Assembly (NCBI RefSeq): GCF_002567005.1
Contig: NZ_NUZU01000039.1
Location: 405,468-469,467, forward strand
Source of the DNA: Bacillus sp. AFS073361
GTDB taxonomy: Bacteria > Bacillota > Bacilli > Bacillales > Cytobacillaceae
Direction: 5' to 3'
Length of the DNA stretch: 64,000 nt
A program made the position numbers and the translations under genes. Below the pieces are notes generated by a model, which saw only the letters and a program-made list of their open reading frames with translations, did no database searches and was not told the DNA's origin. Shown one piece after another: positions 43,834-53,377 of this stretch (positions within the stretch are counted from its first letter, which is position 1; each line of letters begins with the position of its first letter).

Positions 43834-44462
43834 TACCAAATTTACTGAAAATAAAGATTAATATGAATTAATATCACTTCTTTAAAAGAAAACCCCTATA
43901 TTAATACCTTCCTTTAGTACTTCTAATTTTTACTTTTGCTTTCATTTGTGCCATTTGATCACACCTGTTTCAAAGTATTAATAGAATCAATATGGACAGG
44001 AAGATTCGACCTTAAAAACACATTATTTATCAGAGATGACTATTTGAAAAAGGACTATTCAAGTTGATCCAATTAGTAGGAAGCACCATTGTTTTATAAC
44101 TTTTGTCTTAAGTTCCTTACATCCTAGATTTGTAAAATATCTGACAACTTCCAACTAAGAAAAAATATTATAAAAATCTTTGATTGACCTTTTGCTGGAC
44201 CTGGGATACCCCCTCCTTTTTTTAACTAGTCATATGTCATTTAGTCTTGTCTATAAATATCTAATAATATCATCTCCGTGAGCAAGTTGTGACCAAAGGT
44301 GTGACCATTTTTCTTAGTTTAATTAATGGTATTAAACTAGTTATTGAAGAGGTGGATACAAACCTCCTCTTCTATTTTAGTAGGACTTAATCCTGAATTA
44401 CAAGATAGCCAAATTATGTTGGAATGAGAAGAAGTTTCAAAAGAAAAAGAAATTCTTAACCT
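43834..44462. other. Intergenic region upstream of the ATPase fragment
   Basis: About 630 bases with no supported gene. A plus-strand hairpin, GAAGAGGTGG / CCTCCTCTTC with one mismatch, near 44345-44372 precedes TATTTT and may be an orphan terminator. Confidence 0.4.
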
Positions 44463-44580
44463 TGGTCAGAGCCTTTTCTTGTCCTGCTATTGCTTTTACT
44501 GTCCGCTGTTTATCCCCGGTAATCAAGATTACTTCTATTCCTATACCTTTAAGGCGGCTTATGGCTGATTTTGATGTTTC
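44463..44580 (-). pseudogene. Fragment of a heavy-metal P-type ATPase gene
   Basis: On the minus strand about 38 codons read TSKSAISRLKGIGIEVILIT then GDKQRTVKAIAGQEKAL, which matches the P-domain hinge of CopA/ZntA-type ATPases (LKxxGIxVxMLTGDNxxTAxAIA). The phosphorylation site, membrane helices and the rest are absent. Stop codons bound it on both sides. Confidence 0.65.
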
Positions 44581-44725
44581 TTATAACGAACCATCAATAT
44601 CTGATTAACTACAATTTATTACAAACTTATTACATTATTTTTACGATTTCGACAAATTATAGCAAATTATTCAATTGATATGTAAACTAAAATTAATAAA
44701 TGAAACGATTACTAAGGGGATACAC

Positions 44726-45532
44726 ATGAAAAAGAAAATTATAGCATTCGTTACAGCTACCGTATTCGGGACTTCCCTATATAGTACGTCAGCCATGGCT
44801 GCAACAATCAAAGTTAAAAGTGGGGATACTTTATCAAAGTATTCAAAGCAATATAAAATATCAGTTTCAGAGATTAAGAAAGCTAATAAATTATCAAGCG
44901 ATAGAATCAAAATAGGTCAAAGTATATACATACCTGAAAAAGGCAAGGTCGTGACTAAAACAAACACCAATCCATCTTCATTGGTATATACGGTAAAATC
45001 CGGTGATAGCTTGTCATCAATCGCAAAGAAGTATAGGACAACTGTAACACAACTAAAAGCAGGGAATCGATTGAAATCGAATCTAATTAAAATAGGTCAA
45101 AAATTAAAAATTAGTAGTGGTACTGTAACATCACCTGTTGCTCCAGCTCCCGCAGCAAATAAACCTGCAGTGTCTACCATTAATAAAAACAAGTTGATTC
45201 AAAACGCTAAAACTGTGGTTGGCAGCCCTTACAAATGGGGAGGAACTACTCCAAGCGGATTTGATTGCAGTGGATTTATTTACTATGTGATCAACAAACA
45301 AAAATCCGTATCTCGTCAGACTGTTGCTGGATATTGGAACAAGATGAAACCTGTGTCTACTTTATCCGTCGGCGATTTTGTCTATTACGAAACGTATAAA
45401 AAAGGTCCTTCACATATGGGAATCTACGTAGGAAATGGTCAGTTCGTTCATTCTGGGTCCCATGGAGTTGAAATTTCCAATATGAATATTTCTTACTGGA
45501 AATCTCGCTATCTTGGAGCAAGACAACTCTAG
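44726..45532 (+). CDS. LysM - NlpC/P60 cell-wall endopeptidase
   Basis: A 268-residue exported peptidoglycan hydrolase. After a signal peptide (MKKKIIAFVTATVFGTSLYS..., ending near SAMA) come two LysM wall-binding repeats (VKSGDTLSKYSKQYKIS; VKSGDSLSSIAKKYRTT), a Pro/Ala linker and an NlpC/P60 domain. The catalytic Cys is in GFDCSGF, with His in SHMGIYV and FVHSG. It should cut D-gamma-Glu-meso-DAP bonds like LytE/LytF/CwlS, with fewer LysM repeats. The ATG at 44726 follows AAGGGGAT. It is a single gene with a terminator. Confidence 0.9.
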   Translation: MKKKIIAFVTATVFGTSLYSTSAMAATIKVKSGDTLSKYSKQYKISVSEIKKANKLSSDRIKIGQSIYIPEKGKVVTKTNTNPSSLVYTVKSGDSLSSIAKKYRTTVTQLKAGNRLKSNLIKIGQKLKISSGTVTSPVAPAPAANKPAVSTINKNKLIQNAKTVVGSPYKWGGTTPSGFDCSGFIYYVINKQKSVSRQTVAGYWNKMKPVSTLSVGDFVYYETYKKGPSHMGIYVGNGQFVHSGSHGVEISNMNISYWKSRYLGARQL

Positions 45533-45536
45533 TTTC

Positions 45537-45569
45537 AAAAGTCCTTATGTATCGATAAGGGCTTTTTTT
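45537..45569 (+). terminator. Terminator of the wall-hydrolase gene
   Basis: Stem AAAAGTCCTTAT / ATAAGGGCTTTT (one G-U pair) with a 6-nt loop and a run of seven T, directly after the stop codon. Confidence 0.8.
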
Positions 45570-45676
45570 ATTTATCTAACTAAATGATTCTATCGCAAAT
45601 GTCCAATTAAGGTCATTCCCGAAAGTAAATGCGACGCTTATTTTAGCATCGCACCCGTTTTTTAATAACATGTTGG

Positions 45677-46215
45677 TTATAAAAAGGAATGAATTATAAA
45701 TAGAATTGCAAAACTAACTCCAGAACGCAAATGCCACTTCCTGTCCATCCTCTGATATCGAAATAATCCGGATATAGGGACTGGCAGAAGGACTAGCAAG
45801 GAAAGCAATCCACTTATATTATTAAAATCAAATTTGAAGCCGTGCATAAAGACAGCTACCGTATGCACGATAATAAAAGCGATAGCGATAATCGCTGCTG
45901 GAGTATGCCATTTTCGGGCAAAGCGCAGCAAAATAGCCAACCATTTTTTTACCTCTACTTGACCTTTCAGCATACGAAGCCTCATCACACGAAGAAGCAC
46001 ATAATACGCAAGTACAAAAAATAAGGCAATTCTAGCAATGGAGCCAAAATCTTTAAATGTATGTTCGAACTGCCTGCTGTGCAAAGTGGTTAATGGAAGC
46101 TGTAATAGCCCCTTAAGTTCCCAAAACACTATCAAAGCAACGCAATGATTAACCATATTCGTTCCTTTTTAGGAACCCATCCTTGTTTTTGAACCCTGAT
46201 TTCCCGAGTATTCAC
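45677..46215 (-). pseudogene. Four-helix membrane protein (cytochrome b561/ferric-reductase-like), probably frameshifted
   Basis: A GTG at 46215 with AGGAGG eight bases upstream begins VNTREIRVQKQGWVPKKERI, then WLIIALL-stop. The next frame, one base over, carries on from 46156 with VFWELKGLLQLPLTTLH and several hydrophobic helices to 45677. His pairs in the helices (RKWHTPAAIIAIAFIIVHTV; WHLRSGVSFAILFIIHSF) suggest heme binding. One base change near 46130-46150 would join the two parts. A weaker site (AAGGA) could also start at 46156, so a shorter protein is not excluded. Confidence 0.55.
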
Positions 46216-46507
46216 TGATTTGTCCTCCTAAATAAAAGTAAGAACCTTTCATTCAGTTTCCTCATTCCAAGATGACTCCATTTTTTTATAAAACAATCCA
46301 CTTAAAGTTAAAATATCCTTCAATTTTATTTAACTACAATTTAGCACACTAAATGAATGCATTTTATATATTAATGAATTATTAATAATAAATTAATTGA
46401 AAAAATAGGTTCATATTATTGATTGATCTTTATAAGCTGGTCGATAAAAAGCTGCTGATTCCCGCATCTAGGAACAGAGGGTACGCACTTATCGGGTGGG
46501 GAATTAG

Positions 46508-46729
46508 GTTAAGCCCCGAGCTAATAAATAGACGGAGAAATTCCGCTTAATTAATAATTATTATTAAAAAAGGCTTAAATAGACGGAGAGATTCCGCCTA
46601 TTTACTCAAAAAACGTGAAAATGGGAGATTTTTCTTTGCATAAGCGGAATTTCTCCGCTTATTTACCCCGAAACGAGCTCCATTCTGCATTTAACCGGAA
46701 ATTCTCCGCTTATTCTACTTTTGCTGGTT
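46508..46729. repeat. ~220-bp palindrome-rich intergenic repeat, copy B (inverted)
   Basis: Reverse complement of copy A (19209-19432), roughly 85-90% identical by eye. It carries the same series of short inverted repeats (GGAGAATTTCC, GGAGAAATTCC, GGCGGAATCTCTCC cores). It lies between the frameshifted membrane gene and the 3' end of the sigma/anti-sigma gene. The rest of 46216-46822 is AT-rich and unassigned. Confidence 0.75.
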
Positions 46730-46822
46730 ACAGACTAAACTTCCCCATTAATATAAAAATAAAAAGCTGCCAAAATGACAGCTCTGTTCTTCATAGTATT
46801 GCATTAATTCTATATGCCGAGT

Positions 46823-48898
46823 TTATTTCAACGAAATCTTCACAACATCTTCCAAATATTTCGTTGCACTATATCCAAAAATCTCCAGCTTTTTAGGAAC
46901 CACTTTCTCACCAGTGCCGTTACCGTCCAACTTCATGCTTTGAACGGTTACGAAATAACGAGGTTGCTCGATTTCATCAAAAGGGACTGGGAATTCATTC
47001 GTATCGTATTCCGTCCCATTTTTATCAACGAGCACTCCATCCGTATTCATCTCCGTAGTAATCGGCTCGTTTTCATCTTCTCCCACAATATTGAAGTTAA
47101 TCGCCTCATACGCTCGATTCTTCACTTCATGATCGCTTATGACAATAATGGAGGGCTGTCCAACTTCCAGTTTGTCGATAGAGATTGTACTGCCTGCATA
47201 TTCAAAAGTTTGAGGATACTGCTTAGCAGCATCCAGTTCGATGGTTTTTGGGTCTTGAAACGTTAAATTAATAGATGCGAGTTGAACGTGAACCTCTTTT
47301 GGCTTTTCTCCGAAAAGGGGTTCAAAGTTTGTTTGAAAAGTCGTCCAATTCATGTCTTGCTGTGAATTCATAAAAGTGCTGCCATACAGATCAGTTTTTA
47401 CAATTTTATTGTTCACTTCCAGATTATCAATATTAAGAACATCAATCATCTTCTCTGGCTTTTCATTATTAATACCATATTGCAGAATTGTTGCTGTTGG
47501 CGCAATGGTTAGTTTATCAAATCGAACCGGGATCCCCTCGACTTCTGTTTCTTGATTCAAGGCATATTCAACGGAAGGCTGTTTTGTCACAGGAATCTCG
47601 AAATTCCACTCCCCAGTTTCATATCCAGGGTACAAGGGAGTGCTAATAACTTTCTGGTCAGAGGAATCACGAATCAATTTCAAGAGCCTTGTGATTTTTA
47701 GTTTGATCGTTCCATTCTCCTTATTGAGTGGCAGCAGACTAATTTTTCCTTGATACACATTCTTCTCTTTTTTATTGCCATCTGATTTAAGGTCAGGGGG
47801 ATAGTACCTAGGATGACCTTCCGTATTCATGAGGTCAAGTTCATTCTCCACAATAACCCCATCATCATAATTCATCATATATTTATTTTCTTCATTTGTA
47901 TCTTCGATTTCATAAAAGACAAGCGTCTGAACATCATCAGCAATCACACTTCTGATCTTAATTTTCACCCCATCGCTTTCCGCTTCCAGGTTCATCCTTT
48001 CACCAAGGTCCTGTTGCAGAAAGGGACGCAATTCCTGATCTTTTTCTGTCCAAGTATAGTAGAGGCTAGTAAAACTCTCTGTAAAAACTTCTATCCCTAT
48101 TAATAATGCTATAAAACTTGCAAATACAATGCCCATTCTTAAACGTTTCTTGTTCTTTTGTTGTCTGTCCTTTTCCTTTTCTACCAGCCTTGCTTTGACG
48201 TTCTCCATGAAACCGGATGGTATATGCAAATCTTTCATCCCATCGGTTAGATCTATCATGGTTAACATGACATCTTGAAAGCCAGCCAAATCCACCTGAC
48301 ATTCTTGACAATGATAAATATGTATCTCTAAATCAATCTTTTTTGGGCGATCTAGAGTTCTTTCTAAATAATCGATGTACTCCTTATAATATTCCTTACA
48401 ACCATTAAAGGATGAACCGTACCCCATTTCTATCCTAAGTGACTGAATTCCGGAAAACAAAAGCTCTTTCAGCTTTTCCACTGATATTTGGAGAAGCTGT
48501 GCCGCTTCCACATGTGAGAGACCTTTTACATAGGTAAGGACCATCGCTTCTTTCTCAATGTCTTTCAATTGATCAAGTGCTTTAAATATACTCTGACGTG
48601 GTTCACCTTCCCCAGAAGCTTGTAAACCTCTATCAATAGAAAGCTCACGACAAATATGTATGAAAATGGATGTAACCCATGTTTCGAATGATGTTTCACT
48701 TTTAAAGCGCGGCAATTCTTTGTGGATTTTTAAAATGGACCGGTAAAAAAGCTCTTCCATTTCCTTCTGGTTACTAAGATAGGACCAACCAAGCGTATAG
48801 AACGCCTGTTTATGCTGATTCAACCAATCGAAGATGGATTCCACGCTTTTTTTGCTTATTGAAGTGATTGAAGTAGAATCTATCTTTGCTGGGATCAT
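46823..48898 (-). CDS. Fused ECF sigma factor / ZAS anti-sigma / DUF4179 membrane protein
   Basis: A single 691-residue chain. Residues ~20-160 look like an ECF sigma factor: region 2 (EELFYRSILKIHKELPRFK) and a region-4 helix-turn-helix (YVKGLSHVEAAQLLQISVEKLKELL). Next is a zinc-type anti-sigma motif H193-x3-C197-x2-C200 (IHIYHCQEC). One transmembrane helix (254-270) leads to a ~420-residue extracytoplasmic part of DUF4179 type. Normally sigma and anti-sigma are separate proteins from one operon. Here the frame is continuous, with no internal stop or convincing internal start. It is preceded by an ATG at 48898 and no partner gene follows. Whether the sigma part still binds polymerase is unknown; some key residues may be degenerate. 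Confidence 0.8.
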   Translation of the reverse strand: MIPAKIDSTSITSISKKSVESIFDWLNQHKQAFYTLGWSYLSNQKEMEELFYRSILKIHKELPRFKSETSFETWVTSIFIHICRELSIDRGLQASGEGEPRQSIFKALDQLKDIEKEAMVLTYVKGLSHVEAAQLLQISVEKLKELLFSGIQSLRIEMGYGSSFNGCKEYYKEYIDYLERTLDRPKKIDLEIHIYHCQECQVDLAGFQDVMLTMIDLTDGMKDLHIPSGFMENVKARLVEKEKDRQQKNKKRLRMGIVFASFIALLIGIEVFTESFTSLYYTWTEKDQELRPFLQQDLGERMNLEAESDGVKIKIRSVIADDVQTLVFYEIEDTNEENKYMMNYDDGVIVENELDLMNTEGHPRYYPPDLKSDGNKKEKNVYQGKISLLPLNKENGTIKLKITRLLKLIRDSSDQKVISTPLYPGYETGEWNFEIPVTKQPSVEYALNQETEVEGIPVRFDKLTIAPTATILQYGINNEKPEKMIDVLNIDNLEVNNKIVKTDLYGSTFMNSQQDMNWTTFQTNFEPLFGEKPKEVHVQLASINLTFQDPKTIELDAAKQYPQTFEYAGSTISIDKLEVGQPSIIVISDHEVKNRAYEAINFNIVGEDENEPITTEMNTDGVLVDKNGTEYDTNEFPVPFDEIEQPRYFVTVQSMKLDGNGTGEKVVPKKLEIFGYSATKYLEDVVKISLK

Positions 48899-49172
48899 TC
48901 ATGCGTTCCCCCCTTTTCGTTCTCTATATGGTATTTATACTTTGAATTATCTTCCTATTATAATAGATTTCATTTAAAATTGGTCTATATTTCCTTTTCT
49001 TAACAAAAGTATCCTGCCACTATCTGCTATATTTTCCAAGTATTTTAATTAATAAAATCCCGGATTTCAATCTGAAGGAACCGATGCAGGAAGAAACCTT
49101 GTTACTTGATGTGTATTAAGTTCTGTGAAGTGTTAATAATTGTTAGAGATAAGTGAAAAAGGAGCGAGGGAA

Positions 49173-49640
49173 ATGACCTATATAGTTGATTTTAAAAATG
49201 TGTCTACAGTTGGCTTAGAGTCCTCACCTATAGCAGAAGCGCTTGCTGGTTTACGCGCGAATGAAGCCCGTTATTTTATGAATAAATACAAGCATGAGTT
49301 TACGGTTGAACCAGCTGACGAAAGCCAGGAGACCATTGATTATGTGAACCGGATTTTGAAAGAAGAACGTGATATAGAGTTTGCGGCCAAACCTTTAGAA
49401 ACTTCGCGTTTTCAAGTGGAAAATATCAATTGGGCTTACGTCTTTTATGAGGATGGTCTTGAGGTCAACGTCTTGTATACGTTAGATGGCTCAAAGCCGA
49501 AACGTGCCGTTGGTTTTAAGCTTTCGGAGGGGATGGAGGTACCCAAGGAGTTAGAAGGGAAGTTTAAGTTTGCTAGACAGAAATCTAAACTAGCTGGAAC
49601 AATTCGGGGCTCGTTTTTTGTAATTAAACGAGAATATTAA
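49173..49640 (+). CDS. Conserved-looking cytoplasmic protein of unknown function
   Basis: 155 residues from the ATG at 49173 (AAAGGAGCGAGGGAA before it; the frame begins 11 codons earlier without support). The sequence is soluble and acidic, with MTYIVDFKNVSTVGLESSPI, a central NRILKEERDIEF and a basic C-terminus (GKFKFARQKSKLAGTIRGSF). No signal peptide, membrane helix or catalytic motif that I can name. It is monocistronic. The good ribosome site and coding-like composition support a real gene. Confidence 0.65.
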   Translation: MTYIVDFKNVSTVGLESSPIAEALAGLRANEARYFMNKYKHEFTVEPADESQETIDYVNRILKEERDIEFAAKPLETSRFQVENINWAYVFYEDGLEVNVLYTLDGSKPKRAVGFKLSEGMEVPKELEGKFKFARQKSKLAGTIRGSFFVIKREY

Positions 49641-49728
49641 AGTAAGGAAAAGGGATAGTCAAGGAATCCTGCCATTATTCATATTCCTTGCCGCGTGAAT
49701 TAAAATAAAGCAGCATCTTCCTTTAAGT

Positions 49729-49946
49729 AACCAGCAAAAATAAGCGGATTTTTTCCGGTTAAATGTGGAACGGAGCTTGTTTCGGGGTAAATAAGGGAAG
49801 TTTTTCCGACTATTCAGCGCAAAATCCCCCATTTTCAATTTTTACGAGTAGATAGGCGGAATTTCTCCGTCTATTTAAGCTATTTTTAATGATAATTACA
49901 AATTAAGCGGAATTTTTCCTTTTATTTATCTGATTGGATGCTTAAC
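49729..49946. repeat. ~220-bp palindrome-rich intergenic repeat, copy C
   Basis: Same orientation as copy A and more diverged (about 80% by eye). It lies between the convergent ends of the 49173-49640 gene and sdaAA. Inverted repeats include AGGCGGAATTTCTCCGTCT-type units. Confidence 0.7.
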
Positions 49947-50019
49947 ATGCCACCTCCGATATGAGCGGATTCACATGATCCCAGATTCCCCCCTATCCTT
50001 TCATAGATTCCTATAAAAT

Positions 50020-50047
50020 AAAGCTGCCTGGAATGACCGGCAGCTTT
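50020..50047 (-). terminator. Terminator of sdaAB-sdaAA
   Basis: Perfect stem AAAGCTGCC / GGCAGCTTT (50020-50028, 50039-50047) 10 bases after the sdaAA stop, followed by ATTTTAT on the minus strand. Confidence 0.7.
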
Positions 50048-50056
50048 TTAAAGGAG

Positions 50057-50956
50057 TTATACTAAATAATCAATCAGTTTTTCTTTCGGATGGCCAAAGA
50101 TTTCTGCTTCTAGCCTACGGCCGGTCGGGGTAGCCGCCAACCCGCCTTCGGCTGTTTCCCTTAACGCAGAAGGCATTGACTGTCCAATCGCATACATGGC
50201 TCCAATAACTTCGTCACATGGAATCCTGCTGGTTATCCCAGCAAGGGCCATATCGGCAGCTGTCAAAGCATTGGATGCACCCATTGCATTCCGTTTCACG
50301 CAAGGCACTTCAACGAGACCAGCAACCGGATCGCAAACAAGGCCCAGCATATTTTTTAAGGTAATGGCCATCGCTTCGGCTGATTGCTTAGGCGTACCTC
50401 CAGCCATTTCAACAATTGCAGCTGCTGCCATCCCTGAAGCCGAACCTACTTCTGCCTGACAACCGCCTGCAGCCCCTGAAATGGATGCATTGTTTGCAAC
50501 GACAAATCCAAACGCCCCTGCCGTAAATAAAAATTCAATCATTTCCTGCCTAGTTGGATTGAGTTTATCCTTTACTGCAAATAATGTACCTGGAACGACT
50601 CCCGCCGATCCTGCCGTCGGTGTGGCACAAATGATGCCCATTGCTGCATTGACTTCATTCGTGGCAACCGCCTTGCTCACCGCATCCAACAGCAATGTGC
50701 CGGTAAGAGATTTCCCGCTTTGAATATAGTTTTGCAGCAATACTGCATCGCCGCCTGTGAGTCCTGTGCGTGATTTTACTCCTTTTATGCCCCGTTCGAT
50801 CGCCCGTTCCATTACGGTCAGGTTTTGATCCATTTTGGCAAGCACTTCTTCACGGGAAAGGCCAGAAACTTCTATTTCCTGCCGAATCATAATTTCGGCT
50901 ATTTTTACCTGATGTTGTTCCGCCAGCGAAACAAGTTCAGCTACATTACGAAACAT
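50057..50956 (-). CDS. sdaAA: L-serine dehydratase, alpha chain
   Basis: A 299-residue iron-sulfur serine deaminase subunit. Cysteines proposed to hold the [4Fe-4S] cluster lie in GAAGGCQAEVGSASGMA and VCDPVAGLVEVPCVKRNA, with the family segments TPTAGSAGVVPGTLF and RIPCDEVIGAM. With SdaAB it converts L-serine to pyruvate and ammonia. It lies 53 bases downstream of sdaAB and ends at a terminator. Confidence 0.93.
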   Translation of the reverse strand: MFRNVAELVSLAEQHQVKIAEIMIRQEIEVSGLSREEVLAKMDQNLTVMERAIERGIKGVKSRTGLTGGDAVLLQNYIQSGKSLTGTLLLDAVSKAVATNEVNAAMGIICATPTAGSAGVVPGTLFAVKDKLNPTRQEMIEFLFTAGAFGFVVANNASISGAAGGCQAEVGSASGMAAAAIVEMAGGTPKQSAEAMAITLKNMLGLVCDPVAGLVEVPCVKRNAMGASNALTAADMALAGITSRIPCDEVIGAMYAIGQSMPSALRETAEGGLAATPTGRRLEAEIFGHPKEKLIDYLV

Positions 50957-51009
50957 AGCATTTCCCCCTGAATCTACTAATCATTTATGTTTAATGCCCG
51001 AAAATATTA

Positions 51010-51669
51010 TCATTCAACAATACGGATGACACTTACAACGTTGTCCAGCTTTTGCAGATCGCTTACCAACTGGTTATTTATCTTTTCATCCGATTCAATG
51101 ACCATGATGGCCATGTCGCCTTTATCTTTCCTGGCCACTTCCATATGACCGATGTTTATTTTATTTTGCGAAAAAATGCTTGTTACCGAGCTGATGACGC
51201 CAAAACGATCATTATGAATGACGAGGATTGCAGGGTCACCCGATAATTTTAGTTTGAAGGAGTTGATTTCTGTTATTTCAATGGCTCCTCCGCCGATGGA
51301 GATGCCAATGATCTCCAGCTCTTTATCTTCCGCAAAAAGATTAATCTTTACTGTATTGGGATGTTCTGTAATGGCTTCTTCCTCTTGAAAGATGACCTCC
51401 ATGCCCAGTTGTTCTGCTATTTCCATAGCCTCGGGGATCCGCTCGTCAAATGTATCAAAATCCAATAATCCCGCTACGAGAGCTAAGTCAGTACCATGTC
51501 CTTTATACGTCTTTGCAAATGAGCCGTACAGCGAGAGGACAGCCCTTTTCGGCTGGCACTCGAACAGGGTTCTGGCCACGCGGCCAATTCGGACTGCACC
51601 AGCAGTATGTGAACTGGAAGGTCCAATCATAATCGGACCAATGATTTCAAATGCTGATCGATATTTCAT
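51010..51669 (-). CDS. sdaAB: L-serine dehydratase, beta chain
   Basis: A 219-residue subunit. The N-terminal part has SAFEIIGPIMIGPSSSHTAGAVRIG, the signature of the beta chain; the C-terminus is an ACT domain (VIHNDRFGVISSVTSIFSQNKINIGHMEV), which may bind serine. The ATG at 51669 is preferred to a GTG three codons upstream. It is the first gene of sdaAB-sdaAA and lies after a terminator that isolates it from the permease. Confidence 0.93.
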   Translation of the reverse strand: MKYRSAFEIIGPIMIGPSSSHTAGAVRIGRVARTLFECQPKRAVLSLYGSFAKTYKGHGTDLALVAGLLDFDTFDERIPEAMEIAEQLGMEVIFQEEEAITEHPNTVKINLFAEDKELEIIGISIGGGAIEITEINSFKLKLSGDPAILVIHNDRFGVISSVTSIFSQNKINIGHMEVARKDKGDMAIMVIESDEKINNQLVSDLQKLDNVVSVIRIVE

Positions 51670-51736
51670 TGTTTTCACCCGTTCCTATACTTATGATTCT
51701 TTATATTAATGTTCCTTTTGCATCCAGCCTTTAAGG

Positions 51737-51771
51737 AAAAATAGGGACAAGTTATAAAAACTGTCCCTATT
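51737..51771 (-). terminator. Terminator of the amino-acid permease gene
   Basis: Minus-strand stem AATAGGGACA / TGTCCCTATT (51762-51771 and 51740-51749) followed by five T (51737-51741). Confidence 0.8.
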
Positions 51772-51783
51772 CTGTATTAAAAT

Positions 51784-53181
51784 TTACACTGCTTTCTTAT
51801 CTGTCCGATCTTCTGTTTGAAGTTCCGTAGGTACACGCTTGTTGATTCCGAAAGCATAAAAGCTGATTGCTACAATAGCCAGGAAGACGATACCCGCAAT
51901 TAGTGAAATACGAGTGTCTTCGTTGAACCACATACCAACAAGCACCGCTGTCAGATAGGCAATTGTCACATAGTTAGTGACAGGTGCAAAAGGCATTTTG
52001 AATGGATGGCTGGCCATTTTATCAGCATGAACCTTTCTGAACTTGATTTGGCTGATCAAGATGACAAACCAAGGAACCATACCTGGAAGAACACTTGAAG
52101 CATAGACGTACACAAACAATTTTTCTGGTGCAATATAACTTAACACTACACCAACGCCAAGGCCGATTAGAACGCCAATTGTACCGAATAAAGGCACTCC
52201 GTTACTCGAAACCTTTGCAAACGCTTTTGGAGCTTGACCATTAACACCAAGAGTATAAAGCATGCGCCCTGCGCTGTAGATACCGCTGTTACATCCGGAC
52301 ATCGCAGCAGTGATAACAACAAAGTTAATGATTCCGGCTGCCGCTGTAATACCGATTTTTGCAAAAGTTGCTACGAACGGGCTTCCTAAAGAAGTTAATT
52401 GATCCCATGGATAAACTGTGACAATAACAAAGATTGCACCAATATAAAATACGAGGATACGCCAAATTGTACTTTGAATCGCGTTCCTTATTGTTTTCTG
52501 AGGATCTTTCGCTTCACCAGCTGTAATACCAATAAGTTCTACACCTTGATATGCACCAACAACGAGTGATAGGGCAAAGAGGAATCCTTTAAGACCGCCA
52601 GTAAAGAAACCGCCATTTTTCCAGAGGTTCGATAAGCCGATTGATTCTCCTCCGTTACCAAGACCGAAGAAAATCAGGCCAAAACCTGCAACAATCATCA
52701 ATACAATCGTAACTACTTTAATCAACGCAAACCAAAATTCGAATTCACCAAATGATTTAACAGAAATAAAGTTCGCTGCCCCAAGGATAACCATTGCGAT
52801 TAGGCCTGGGATCCACGCTGGAAGATCTGGAAACCAATACTGCATATATGTGCCGATTGCGATAACTTCCGCCATACCAACAACTACCCACTGGAACCAG
52901 TTGCTCCAGGCAGTCATATATCCTGCTATTGGATGGATATACTTATATCCAAATGTTGCAAATGAACCTGTACTTGGTTCCAAGTAGAGCATTTCGCCCA
53001 TGGCGCGCATTATCAAATAAAGAAAAATTCCTGTAATTCCATATGCTAACATAACGGATGGACCCGTCCAGCCTATTGTGCTGGATGATCCCATAAATAG
53101 ACCTACCCCAATCGTTCCACCCAAAGCTATCATTTGAATATGGCGCGAACTTAAGCCCCTACTCAATTCCTTGTTTGCCAT
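51784..53181 (-). CDS. Amino-acid permease (APC superfamily, AAT family)
   Basis: A 465-residue transporter with twelve predicted helices. Family motifs: RHIQMIALGGTIGVGLFMGSS in helix 1, the ELIGITAGEAKDPQKTI loop, and AAMSGCNSGIYSAGRMLYTL. It is a proton-driven amino-acid importer. Its neighbours degrade serine and threonine, so these or related amino acids may be its cargo (inferred). The ATG is in a good context; its own terminator follows. Confidence 0.88.
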   Translation of the reverse strand: MANKELSRGLSSRHIQMIALGGTIGVGLFMGSSSTIGWTGPSVMLAYGITGIFLYLIMRAMGEMLYLEPSTGSFATFGYKYIHPIAGYMTAWSNWFQWVVVGMAEVIAIGTYMQYWFPDLPAWIPGLIAMVILGAANFISVKSFGEFEFWFALIKVVTIVLMIVAGFGLIFFGLGNGGESIGLSNLWKNGGFFTGGLKGFLFALSLVVGAYQGVELIGITAGEAKDPQKTIRNAIQSTIWRILVFYIGAIFVIVTVYPWDQLTSLGSPFVATFAKIGITAAAGIINFVVITAAMSGCNSGIYSAGRMLYTLGVNGQAPKAFAKVSSNGVPLFGTIGVLIGLGVGVVLSYIAPEKLFVYVYASSVLPGMVPWFVILISQIKFRKVHADKMASHPFKMPFAPVTNYVTIAYLTAVLVGMWFNEDTRISLIAGIVFLAIVAISFYAFGINKRVPTELQTEDRTDKKAV

Positions 53182-53377
53182 TTCGTTTCCTCCCCTGTAC
53201 GCTTATTGTCAAAATTCAAGCAAGATTCATATAACCCCATGTTCATATTTATTATTGCAAGATAACTTAAGATAACATAATCACCAGAAAGTAGTCCACC
53301 CGAAAAATACAATTGTCTTTTTTCTAGAGATGGATTATAATAGACTGGTAGACGGAAGTTTGTACAGTTTGCAGAAA

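Noticed and set aside
19209..49946. Repeated short palindromes considered as a CRISPR array
   Set aside because: The units are imperfect, unevenly spaced and carry no unique spacers; the whole ~220-bp block is repeated instead.
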